Position numbers and translations under genes: made by a program | Part shown: piece by piece, positions 15,001 through 24,500 of the stretch | Layout: each line of letters begins with the position of its first letter | How positions within the stretch are numbered: the stretch's first letter is position 1 | Notes under the pieces: generated by a model | Seen by the model: only the letters and a program-made list of their open reading frames with translations | What the model was told of the DNA's origin: nothing | The model's database searches: none | Assembly: GCF_023091745.1 (NCBI RefSeq) | Contig: NC_068910.1 | Location: forward strand, 43,697,272-43,761,271 | From: Budorcas taxicolor | Lineage: Eukaryota > Chordata > Mammalia > Artiodactyla > Bovidae | Direction: 5' to 3' | Length of the DNA: 64,000 nucleotides

Positions 15001-18000
15001 TGGTAGGTTGTCTTTTGATTTTGTTGATTTCCTTTGATGTTCAGAAGATTTTTAGTTTATTTGTGCTTTTGTTGCCAAATCCAAAAAATCATTGCCAAGA
15101 CTGAGTTAAGGAACTTCCTGGCTGTTTTCTTCTAGAAGTTTTATGGTTTAAGGTCTTATGTTCAAGTCTTCACTCCGTTTGAGTTGATTTTTCTATATGG
15201 TGTAAGATAGTGGTTCAGGTTCTTTCTTTTGCATGTGGCTGTCCCGTTTTCCCAACACCACATATTAAGAGACTGTATATTCATGCCTCCTTTATCATGA
15301 CTTAATTGACCACAAATATATGGATTGATTTCTGGGGTTTTAATTTTGTTCCATTGATCTGTGTGTCTGTTTTTATGCCAATATCATACTGTTTTGATCA
15401 CTATAACTGTGTAATACATTGGTTTGGCCAAAAAGTTCATTTGAGTTTCCATGTATGCTTGCAGGAAAAAAAAAAACAAATGAACTTTTTGGCCAACTCA
15501 ATAGTCTGAAATCAGGAAGTGTGATGCCCCCAGCTTTGTGCTTTCTCAAGATTTCTTCAGCTATTCGGAAATCTTAAGTGATTCCGTACATCTTTGGGGA
15601 TTGATTTCTCTATTTTTGTGAAAAATGTCATTGGAATTTTGATAGGGATTGCATTGAGTCTATAGATTCCTTTGGGTGTTATAGACATTTTAATAATATT
15701 AATTCTTCCATTCCATGAGTACAAAATATTTTTCTATTTATTTGTGTCATCTTCAGTTTCTTTCATCAGTAGTGTACAGGTCTTTCACCTCCTTGGTTAA
15801 ATTTACTCCTGGTATTTTATTTTCTCTGATGTCCTTTAATCTCCTTAAGTTAGAACAGCTCCACTGCTTTTTTTCCTACCCATGTTTGGATCTTTTGAAG
15901 GCCCCAGACTGGTTGTTTTATGGAACTGCCCCACATTCTGGATTTATCTGATTGTTTCCTCATGGTGGTGTTTAACTTCTGTTATCTGAATGTCCTATAA
16001 ACTAGAAGTTAGGTCACACAGCTTGATGAGGTTCAGATTACACATTTTTGTCAAGAACACTTGAGAGGTGATACTGGGGGCCTCATACAGCATCACGAGG
16101 CACCCATTGTCAGAGTGTCTCGTGATTGGTGATGCTAAGTCTGACTGTGCAGGTAAGGTCATGCTACGAGACCTCTGCATGGTAAGTTGCATCCTTCCCT
16201 TTGCAGTGATCATTTTCTTTGTAAGGTGATTCTTTGGCAGCGTGCAGATGACACATTTTCCTGTCATCCTTTTCACCTACTTGTTTTGATATCCAGTTTT
16301 GATTCTTGCCTGTTCTGTTAGAGTCGCAGAATGGTACATTGCTATTTCTATCATTCTTTCTGCATTTATGAGCTGAGATTCTTCCATAAAGATGAGTTTT
16401 TCTGTATCAACTGGGCTTCCCATGAGCTCTGATATCTGTATTTTTGTAAATTGAAGTATAGCTGATTTACAGTGTTGTATTAATTTTTCTATACAGAGTG
16501 ATTCAGTTATACATATACATGCATTCTTTTTCATATTCTTTTCCTTTATGATCTGTCCAAGGATATTTACTGAATGTAGTTCCCTGTGCTATACAGTAGG
16601 ACGTTAATATCTGTAAATTTTTAAAGCATTTATTCATTCATTAGGCTGCATCATGTCTTAGTTGTGGCAATGTGGGACCTCCATCATCTCCGTTATGTCT
16701 TGCGGATCTTTCGCTGCAGGGCACGGATTCTCTAGTTGTGGCGTGCAGGCTCAGGAGTTGCAGTGCAGGGGCTTAGTTGTTCCATGGCGTGTGGAATCTT
16801 AATTCCTTGACCAGGGATTGGACCCATGTCCCCTGAATTGCAAAGCAGATTCTTAACCACTGGACCACCAGGGAAGTCTCTCGATATCTGTATTTTTAAC
16901 AAGCTCCAAATGACACTGATGTTTAGATAGGTTCTAATCAGGATCTGTTGATGACATGGAAAACCCATCAGCCTAGCCCTAGGTTAACAGAAGTGTTCCT
17001 AACAAGATGCAGGGGCTCTTCTGTGTCCAGTGCAGGAAGTACAGCTCGGCTTAATAAGAACTGAACATGGTCCAGGAGCTCCTTTCTTGGATCTTTCTTT
17101 CTGCCTCCCTCTGTATATTTGCAACGTCATTCTCTCCACAGAAAGCCGCCTTTAAGGTTCTGCTTCCCTTGGTTCAGATGAAAATTTAGGCAGGCTCCAG
17201 GCCTCTTATCTTTCTGGGTGTTGTAATTCACATGCTTTCAGCAGGGAATCTGGCTCATCTCAGGAAGCTGTCCATTGACAGCAGCCGGTGGAGGAGCATT
17301 CCCGGCTAGGGAGTTGAGGAAGGCAGGCAGGTGGAGGGGTAAAGGTGGGGGCCTGGCTAAGACTACCCCCCATTCCTCTGGTTTATTCATCTCAGGGGCT
17401 CTGTCACCCTCCAGGTACTGATTCAGACCCCTTAGAGGACAGAGACGGGCTTTGCATTTCTCAGCCCAGAAATGTCTCCTGACCAGGTGTCCCAGAAGTT
17501 AATTCCATCTACCCCTTCCCTAAGTCTTTCTAGACCTAGGATTCTAGCACCATGGTCTGAGCAGGCCTTGTCTCCCCTTCTTCCCCACAGCCTGCCGTGG
17601 AGGTGCCCCAGTATGTGGGTATCCGGCTTCTAGTAGAGGGCTCCACCATCAAGAAGCCCCTGGCGATGATGAGTCACCGGCGGATGGCCGTCCGCCCAGC
17701 CCTCCCTCACCTGCTGGCCCCGAGAGGCTCTGGGGAAAGCAAGGACTCAGGAAGCCCCATCCACAGGTCAGCTTCTAGGAAAGTTGCTGGGGCCAGAAGC
17801 CTGGGGCACACTGAGAAGCCAGAATCCACTGCCACCACCTCAGCCCCTGGAAAGGGGAAGAAAGGCAAGGCGAAAAGTGCCACAGCCCAGGTCCGCCCCA
17901 ATCTCCGGAAGTGGGACACCCCCAGCACGAGGATGAGCTGCATTTTTACCATGACCTTAGCTAGCAGGGACAGGCATCCCCACTCTTTGAACAGATTGCC

Positions 18001-19438
18001 ATTGAGTCTGAAGAACCCCCAGGCCCTGGGTAAGACCCTTCCCCCCAAACACCCCAGGGCCTCAAGACAACTTCTTCCTGTTCTCCAAGCCGCTCCTAAC
18101 CACCTGGGTTTGCCCCCACCCACAGCCCCACCAGAGAGTCACCGGTAGTAAGTAAAAGTCACCACTTACAAAGTATTTTTAAAAACTGCACGACTGAATG
18201 ACTGTGATCCACCCCCCGCAAAGTAGTCACGTGGTGAGGCAGTTGTACTCATTTGGAAGATGCCAGGACTCAGTCCCAGTTTGGTCTCACGCCAGAGCCC
18301 CTTTTCCTGCTGTAGTATTCTGTCTTTGCTGCCGTGCAAAGTTGCCTCTGGGGAAAAGGAACTAATATCTGTACAGCACATAACAGTTGAAACTGTGTCA
18401 CTACCTGACCAGCTCCTTTAGTTCTCACAGCCTAGCGAGGGAGGTGCTATGATCCCCATTTTCCAGCCGAGGTATCAGGAAGTGTAAGGAAGTTGCCCGA
18501 GGTTGCACAGCTCAGAAGGGGCAGAGCTGGGATGCAGACCCAGGTCTGTTGGACTTCAAACCCTGTGTCCTTCCCATGGCCTCTGGAGAAGGAACTGGGT
18601 GGGCTCCATCTGCCCTCATCTCCCCCTGCCTCCCCACCCTCCACTCACACCTTGAGGGGGAGCTGGTGAGCCTTAGCCCCTCCCCACCCCCTCACGGCCC
18701 CTCTTGCTCCCACAGCCCCTTACCATTTCCCAAGCCTCCACAGCAAGGCCCGGCTGCCTTCTCCCCATGTGCCCTGGCCCCAGGGGCAGGTCCTCAGACT
18801 ACAGCACAGCAAGCTGGCGGGCACTAAGGCCCTGTCAACTACAGACAAGGCCTTGATGACTCTACCAACTGCCAAGGTTTTGATTTCCCTCCCACCTAAC
18901 CCTGAGCTCAAGCTGGCACCCAACGCCCTGAAACCAAAAAAGGTGGGCCTCAAACTGTGACCAGTACCCCGCTGGGCAGTGCTGACTACCAGGGTCAGGG
19001 CTGGAGGGCACAGGTAGAGGGTAGCCCCCAGGCTGGCCTGTGCCCCAAGGGAAGGGCTTGCATCCCTCAGGAACCCCCTCCTGAACAGATTCCTGATCAT
19101 CTCTCCTCCTTCTCCCCTCCTTTCACACGGAGGCTCTTGCTCCCCAGCACCTTCATGGTCCCCACTTTGGAAGTAATGTGTGGTCTCAACCCTTTGAAGA
19201 CGGAAATCTTCCTAGCATCTGTAGGAAGAGCAAGACCAAAGGCAAACGCAAGGCCAGACTCTGTGACAGACCAAAGGCCGAGACACACCTCATGACAACA
19301 CTGAGCCTTCCAGGGCCTCTGACCCTTATCACAGACCGGGGTTTGGAGGGCACAAGGGACATGTGGCCACAGAAGCTCTTGCTTCCATCACCACCACCCT
19401 TATCCTGGATGCAGCGCCAAATAAAAAAGAGCAAATGA
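13..19438 (+). CDS. TTLL3: TTLL3, tubulin monoglycylase (5' end outside window)
   Basis: Tubulin tyrosine ligase-like enzyme. In the family TTLL3 ligates the first glycine onto glutamates of tubulin C-terminal tails in axonemes (established knowledge). Exons read here: 13-181, 317-414, 1456-1584, 2296-2410, 3254-3346, 4559-4754, 7985-8133, 11486-11729, 12755-13190, 17591-18029, 18716-18942 and probably 19133-19438. All have AG/GT borders and every phase closes. The catalytic ATP-grasp core is clear: [15 protein letters not shown] in exon 7, [23 protein letters not shown] in exon 8 (split here only for description), and [17 protein letters not shown] followed by [12 protein letters not shown] with the metal-binding E and N in exon 9. 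Exon 2 has an acidic run. The first window exon starts 12 bases in, so the N-terminus lies upstream. The tail after exon 10 is variable: reading through exon 10 stops at 18148, and reading through exon 11 stops at 18960. Identity is very sure; the tail is not. Confidence 0.95.
868..1034 (+). repeat. MIR SINE (and list of other MIR copies)
   Basis: Ancient MIR: the CTCAGTTCCCTCATCTGTG core, then AATGGGGATAATGG and GGCCCTGGCAC at the end. Other MIR-like copies: 1690-1990, 4975-5220, 7465-7680, 8195-8430, 8775-9030, 12140-12340, 13225-13475, 36130-36310, 42235-42400, 44365-44560, 58210-58470 and 62545-62740 on the plus strand; 18370-18575, 21300-21480, 22570-22690, 28725-28860, 29400-29525 and 58480-58670 on the minus strand. 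Borders are approximate. Confidence 0.75.
2630..3240. repeat. Decayed minisatellite-like array in TTLL3 intron 4
   Basis: About 600 bases of imperfect units built on GGTTCC/AAGTCTGG/ATTCC-like words (for example tctaggtttaaattc, ccaaagtctggttctc, aggttccggatccaaa) recur at roughly 15-25 bases. It is split by a short A-tailed insertion at 2929-2995. Function unknown. Confidence 0.5.
2929..2995 (+). mobile_element. Very short L1 3'-end insertion
   Basis: A 5'-truncated L1-like tail (GTAAATCAACTATACTTC then A-rich) ends in poly-A. The 15-bp word aaaagtggatcagga flanks it at 2914-2928 and 2996-3010, a perfect target-site duplication. Confidence 0.7.
3420..3825 (+). repeat. Decayed CATC/CCAT tetranucleotide repeat
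   Basis: Pyrimidine-rich run of imperfect CCAT, CATC, TACC and CATT units within TTLL3 intron 5. Long open frames here are by-products of the low-complexity composition. Confidence 0.75.
5978..6163 (+). mobile_element. CHR-type SINE
   Basis: GGACTTCCCTGGTGATCTGG head, GTTAGGGAACTAGATTCC middle, ACAGCCAAATAAAT and an A-rich tail. TTLL3 intron 6. Confidence 0.85.
6270..6391 (+). mobile_element. CHR-type SINE, short
   Basis: TTTCCCTGGTCATCCAGTGG head, CAGGGAACTAAGATCCCAC middle, poly-A tail. TTLL3 intron 6. Confidence 0.85.
8440..8645 (+). mobile_element. Bov-tA SINE
   Basis: GGCTTCCCTGGCAGCTCAGC tRNA-like head, CCCACTCCAGTATTCTTGCC core, and a GACATGACTTAGCAACTAAA tail. TTLL3 intron 7. Confidence 0.9.
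9590..10260 (-). mobile_element. Old L1-like fragment, antisense
   Basis: AT-rich stretch with the usual words of reversed L1 3' sequence (gtatacagtccccttcattg, ctgatcgatatttagatggcc, aaattgctgggtcagaggtc). A sense-oriented L1 piece lies at 10690-10920. TTLL3 intron 7; borders approximate. Confidence 0.5.
14166..14275 (-). mobile_element. CHR-type SINE inside L1
   Basis: Reverse CHR: TTTTTTTGGCCGCTCCACAG, CTTAGTTCCCCAACCAGGGG, ending CCAGGGAAGTCC. L1 sequence resumes on both sides. Confidence 0.85.
14806..14938 (+). mobile_element. CHR-type SINE inside L1
   Basis: GGGGACCTCCGTGGCAATCC head, CAGTGGTTAAGACTTCACAC, and a G-rich tail in place of poly-A. The phrase GATTGTCTTTATAT recurs on both sides (about 14787 and 14939), consistent with a target duplication. 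Confidence 0.8.
15419..15501. mobile_element. Mariner-like miniature inverted-repeat element
   Basis: Two 25-base arms, TTGGTTTGGCCAAAAAGTTC... at the left and its near-perfect reverse complement at 15477-15501, flank about 33 bases with an A-run. This matches the termini of mammalian mariner-type MITEs. L1 sequence resumes outside it. Confidence 0.75.
16625..16880 (-). mobile_element. CHR-1 SINE, full length, antisense
   Basis: CTCTAGTTGTGGCGTGCAGG, GGCTTAGTTGTTCCATGGCG, ending CCACTGGACCACCAGGGAAG on the plus strand. TTLL3 intron 9. Confidence 0.9.
18716..19438 (+). CDS. TTLL3: TTLL3 C-terminal tail exons, alternative ends
   Basis: Exon 10 ends in phase 1 at 18029. Joined to 18716 it gives A-P-Y-H-F-P-S-L-H, the start of the basic, Ser/Pro-rich TTLL3 tail. 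Two endings fit. Reading past AAG at 18942 gives VGLKL and a stop at 18958-18960. Splicing the GTGGGC donor at 18943 to the AG ending at 19132, which follows a good pyrimidine tract, opens 102 codons to a stop at 19436-19438. Parts of the human tail as I recall it match this reading, but a middle stretch (about 19155-19255) matches in another frame. The choice between the two ends is not decidable from sequence alone. Confidence 0.45.
19420..19425 (+). promoter_or_regulatory. AATAAA polyadenylation signal of TTLL3
   Basis: AATAAA sits about 480 bases past the short-form stop and a few codons before the long-form stop. A GT-rich stretch follows at 19438-19465. It is the only canonical signal close to the end of TTLL3, so cleavage near 19440-19450 is the likely mRNA end. 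Confidence 0.6.
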
Positions 19439-19719
19439 GGTCTTGGAGGTTTGGCTCCTTTTCTGTTGGGAGGGTGAAAGGGTATGTGACCCTGTACTCC
19501 AAGGCCCAGGACTAGAGCCAGAGGCTGTCAGCAACTCCCCCCAAAGCACAGCCCCGCACTCCCACCCAGCAATGACAGGAGACTCAGCGGAGAAGAGTGG
19601 ACCTTGCTAAACCCCAGTCCTCTCCCGAGGGAGTGGGCCCGTCCCTTCCTCTGCAAGGGGCCAAGGTCACCTCAAAAGGAAATATCCAACAAGGCCCTCT
19701 CATCTGAAAAAAGCTCAAC

Positions 19720-20300
19720 ATTCCTTAGTTATAATGGGTTGAATGTTGGTATGTCTTCCTAGAACCTGTGGATATGTCTATTTGGAAAAAAAGGTCTTTG
19801 CAGATGTAAGTTAAAGTACAGATTTTGAGATGAGATCATCCAGATGGGGCCTCAATCCAATAACAACTGTCCTTACAAGAGACTGAAGACAGTCGAGGAG
19901 GAGGCTGTGTGGAGACAGAGGCAGAGGCTGGCGTGATACGGCCACAAGTCAGAGGGTGCTTGAGCCACCAGAAGCTGGAAGAGGTAAGGAAAGATTCTCC
20001 TGTAGAGCCTGTGGGTAGAGCACAGCCCTGTCAACACCTTGATTTCGGACTTCCGGCCTCCAAAACTGGGAGAGAGAATCCATTTTGTGCTATTTTAAAC
20101 CATTCAGGTTGTGGTAAATTTTTTTTTCCCCTAATTTTTGGCCGTGCCATGTGGCACATGGGATCTTAATTCTCCAACCAGGAATTGAACCCATGCCCCC
20201 TGCCATGGAAGTGCAGTGTCTTAACCCCTGAACCTCCAGGGAAGGCCCCAGGTTGTGGTTAATTCATTGCAGCGGCCCTAGGAAACACACTAGTCAAATC
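19720..20300 (+). mobile_element. MLT1-type (ERVL-MaLR) LTR split by a SINE
   Basis: Starts TATAATGGGTTGAATG, has GGTCTTTGCAGATGTAAG and the GCCACCAGAAGCTGGAAGAG block, and ends near GGCCCTAGGAAAC. An antisense CHR SINE interrupts it at 20116-20249, flanked by aggttgtggt on both sides (20106-20115 and 20250-20259). Confidence 0.75.
20116..20249 (-). mobile_element. CHR-type SINE inside MLT1 LTR
   Basis: T-rich start, CTTAATTCTCCAACCAGGAA, ending CCTCCAGGGAAGGCCCC. It has a perfect 10-bp target duplication. Confidence 0.85.
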
Positions 20301-21353
20301 AAGATAAATACACTCTGATCCAGAAATTATTGCACAGCTGAATGAGAAAACGCAGACAGGCAGACCCACAGCAGCACTGTGGTCACAGCCGATGACCTAA
20401 GTGTCCATTAACGTAGGGTGGATAGACTGCAAGCCCCAGCATTCCAACTCCATGCCACACAACAGATGCATTTCCCAGGGTGGAGGAGAACAAGTCACAA
20501 AAGGATATATACAGCACAGTTCCATTCCACAGGAGTTTGAGAAGCAAGCAAAACAAAATACATTGTTTAGGGATGCATGTATATGTGGTAACACTTAAAC
20601 ACACAAGGAAAGAATTCTCTCAAGTCAGGGGAGTGGTTTCCAATTGTGACTCTACACTAGTGCCCATTCTGGAGCTTTTAAAAAAGATGTCTCTGTCCCA
20701 GACTGGTAAAAGTGTCTTAGGGGTGTAGTCAGGGGAGGCATGGGGATCTTTTTTTAAGCTTTCTGAGGGGGCAGGGTAGGGGATTCTAGTATGGGGCCAG
20801 GGTTGAGAACGGCTTTGCTCTAAGATAGGAGAAGGCTGCTTCTGTTTTGTGCCAAGTGGTGGTCATGTGTCACCTTACAGTTATTCTTTAAATCACACAG
20901 ATGTTTTATGCACTCTTGTTTGATATGTTACATGGTTTTTTTAAGGAAATGATCTAACATCTAAATGAGTAGTCAAATTCTTGGAGACAGAGAACAGTGG
21001 CTCCTGGGGCTGAGATGGGTAGGGGATGGGCAGTTGGTGTTTAATGAGAACAGAGTTTCAGTTTGGGTGGATGAGAAAGTTCTGGAGTTAGATGCAGAAG
21101 ATGGTTGCACCACCGTGTCAATGTACTTAATGCCACTGAACTATACACTTAAAAACAGTGAAGATGGTAAAGTCTACGAAGCGTATTTTAGCACAAATTA
21201 AAGAAAAAACACTCTAACATTTTCCCTCAGCTAGAATTGGGCCAGGAACAGCCAAACATAAAGACCACATATTGAACTCGACAGAAAGCACAGTCCATGA
21301 TAAACATTTTCTTCCTCAGCAAATCCTGAAAACAATCCTGTGAGGTAGGTACT

Positions 21354-21359
21354 TTTATT
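21354..21359 (-). promoter_or_regulatory. Possible AATAAA polyadenylation signal of RPUSD3
   Basis: TTTATT on the plus strand reads AATAAA on the minus strand, about 197 bases past the RPUSD3 stop. It lies inside a MIR-like repeat, so it may be incidental, but no better signal is visible nearer the stop. Confidence 0.35.
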
Positions 21360-21555
21360 ATTTCAAGCCCAGAGAGGTGAGGTCATTTGCCCAACACCAC
21401 ACAGCAAATGGCCTTAGGATGCGATCTCAGGTCTATCCCACTAGAGTGCCCAGCATCTTACACGGTGGCCTGACTGCATGCTGAGCACTGACCACACTCT
21501 TCTTGGGCCTGACCGCAGCCCATTCGCCTCCCACCCCAACTGCTTTCCAGCAGGA

Positions 21556-24500
21556 CTATTGGTAGTGGAGCCCGAGGCACTGCAGGGTCCTGGAGAAGTA
21601 AGAGGGCAGAGGAGCCAGAAGCTCAGTGGGTGGGTCCCTGGGCCTGGTGCCTGGGAGGCGAAGACAGTGCAAATGGAGGTGCAGGGGCAACCGGGCAGCC
21701 TGGGAGGCGGTCAGGCAGAGGCGGCCGAGGAGGGCTTCATCCAGGACCTGGGGCGGAGAGACATGTCAACATTCAGCTGGGGGAGTTCCCAGCAGCGCTC
21801 AGCAAAACAGGAGCAAGGCAAATACTTTGTCCTCCCTCTGCATCCGTGTTCTGCGTGCCTCTGCACATGTAAATACCATCACACTCACACACACACTCCA
21901 GCATAGACCAGCTGCTGCTGCTTCTGCTAAGTTACTTCAGTCGTGTCCGACTCTGTGCAACCCCATAGACTGCAGCCCACCAGGCTCCCCCGTCCCTGGG
22001 GTTCTCCAGGCAAGAACACTGGAGTGGGTTGCCATTTCCTTCTCCAGTGCATGAAAGTGAAAAGTCAAAGTGAAGTCACTTGGTCGTGTCTGACTCTTAG
22101 CGACCCCACGGACTGCAGCCTACCAGGCTCCTCTGCCCATGGGATTTTCCAAGCAAGAGTACTGGAGTGGGGTGCCATTGCCTTCTCCAGTAGACCAGCT
22201 AGGGTTCACCAAATCAACCTCCTAGGCATCTCGCTAAACTGCATTCCCCAGCACCTCCTGCAGGTTGGGGATGCCGTGATTGAGCTCCACTCAGCACAAC
22301 AGGAGTGTTGAGTGTGTGTCCCGCTTCCTGACCTGGCCCAAGAAACCAATACCCGGCCCCCCTGCCCCATGAACCTGCCCTGTCTCCTCTGCTGACCAGA
22401 TGGCAGCAGCCAGGGGCCCCCCAAGTGACTTGTTTGGAGCAAAGCCTGCCCCTACCCCATCCCATTAGCTGGACTTCACACAGAAGGAAATGGTTGTGTT
22501 AATACTCTGGTACTTGAGGTTTTTCTGTTAAAGCAGATAGTGTTACCAGAATACACAACCTCTTACACCCGTTATAGAATGGCAGACTTAGAAGGACCTT
22601 TAGAAATCGTCTGGTTTGATTTCCTTATTGAACAGAAGAGACCCATAAGAGAGGGTGTCACTTAGGGCCACACAGCAAGACAGGGCTACTGGTAGCTTTG
22701 GAAGCCTAAGTTGCGTAGCTGACATCTGGAGATGCTAGCCATCCCTCCAACCGCACAAGCCCCAGCCCACCCCAGAAGGCCGCAGGCAGGTGGGCTCGGG
22801 TACCTGTCTTTGGGGCTTGGTGCTCTCGACTGGCAGAAGAAAGCGCTGGCCAAGGACAGTGCCCACGCGGGCAGAGTATGTGTGATCCCCAAGCACAGGG
22901 CAGAGCTGCAGGGCCATGTGTGCCTGTAGCTGGTTGGGAAACACTAGAAGACAGAAGAGATGGGACAGATGGCAGGCAAGCAGTTCATTCTGTCCCACCC
23001 AGTACTGCCGCGCCTCCCCACCCCATTCTCAGATGGTGTGGTTTCAGTGAGATGGACACTACCACCCCAGCCTCTGGAGCAAGGTTGGGGCAGGCAGAGC
23101 TGTCAAGCCACCAGCCTTGAGGGACTCATCCATGAAGAGACGCAACCCTGAATTTTTTGTGATGCTTCTGGGAATGAAGAGCACTCTTTCCTGCTGTGGA
23201 GTGAGCCTGGAGCTGCTGGAGCACCTGCATCTCTGCCTCCACGGGGGACAGCTGCTGTTCTGATGGGAGGAAGAAGCCAGCACGCAGGAGGTGGAAAGAG
23301 AGGGAGAAATTGCTTTCTGATGACATCCTCCAAGCCCGGACTATTACTGTTTTGGCTGCACTGGGTCTTCATTGCTGCATGCGGCCTTTCTCTAGTTGTG
23401 GAGAGTGGGGGCTACTCTCTAGTTGCGGCGTATGGGCTTCTCATTGCGGTGGCTTCTGTTGTGGAGCACGGGCTCTAGGGTGTGCAGGCTTTCAGGAGCT
23501 GCGGCATGCAGGCTCGGTAGTTGCGACTTGCTGGCTCAAAGGGGCGAGGGCTTCAACAGTTGCAGCACAGGGGCTCCTTAGTTGTGGCTGGTGGGCCCCA
23601 GAGCGTGCACAAGCCTGAACTTCTAAGTTATACGAGTCATTAAATTGCTCTTTTGGGTGACACCAACTTGAACTTGTTTTGGGGAAACGTAATGGGTATG
23701 AAATGGTTCACACATGCAAACTTATTAATACTCCTGAAAACGCTATAATGTGAGACCTAGCATCATTCCACCTTATAGACAGGAAAACCGCAGCTCAAGA
23801 AGTAACTAGCCCACCACAGACTGGGATTCAAGCCCAGGAGCTGTCCCATCTACTTTCATGTCCAGCAATATGATGGACTGGGCAATCTAAAACCCATCTT
23901 TTATTAACCACCTAGAAACACTGGAAAACTAGCAATCAGCCTTTCAAATACACAGCTGGACACGGGGGAAAGTAAAGTCCCCTGGATGAACATACAAAAA
24001 GAAAACAAATCCAGAGCACAAGAGAGTCGACATTTCACCTCTTCTAGGGGTACTTCCAATCATGGGGCCAAGGGGGCTTGGGTTTAAGTAGTGACAAGGG
24101 GCCAGGGATGAGGCTGTGGTGCCCAAATGAAATCTTGAGAGGCTACATCTTCCATGCAAGGGTGGAATAGGAGAAAAAGCCAGCCACCAAGGAAGGCAGA
24201 TGAGCTCTGTAGGTATGGATGAGGGGAATGAAGATCAATTCCCAACTGTGAGCTGCTCTCACACAGGCTTGGGGTTCTAATACCACTTGAGTGATCTGTG
24301 AACTTCCAACTGAGGTGTTAATCTCTAGGTCCTGAAGCAGTGATGTGAGCCCACTCAGCAGAAGCAAGGCAGAACCTCTCAAGTCCCCACTGCCAATGAG
24401 GCAGTAAAGGATTTCCATAGATGAAGACCCAGCACAACCTGAACCACAGAGCAATAAGGAGACATTCCACCAAGGGGAGCAAGTCTGCAGAAATCACAAC

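Larger units (their letters stand above)
13715..15860 (-). mobile_element. L1 3' part, antisense, carrying later insertions
   Basis: Reversed L1 ORF2/3' sequence in TTLL3 intron 9 (tattccatcatatatttacag, tgaattgctggattgtatgg-like, ttccattgatctgtgtgtctg). It is interrupted by CHR SINEs at 14166-14275 (-) and 14806-14938 (+) and by an inverted-repeat element at 15419-15501. Another L1 piece is at 16440-16620. Confidence 0.8.
19440..21353. other. TTLL3-RPUSD3 convergent intergenic stretch
   Basis: No gene seen. It holds an MLT1 LTR with its nested SINE and, at about 20940-21215, an old L1 3'-end fragment (ctggagttagatgcagaag, gccactgaactatacac) of the same type as 36640-37025. The rest is unique sequence without splice-bounded open frames. 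Confidence 0.6.

Noticed and set aside
17707..18123. 138-codon open frame on the minus strand
   Set aside because: It is the shadow of TTLL3 exon 10, whose plus-strand frame fits the family and splice phases.
21478..22054. Two 142-codon plus-strand frames
   Set aside because: They overlap the last RPUSD3 exon in antisense and then run into a Bov-A2 SINE.
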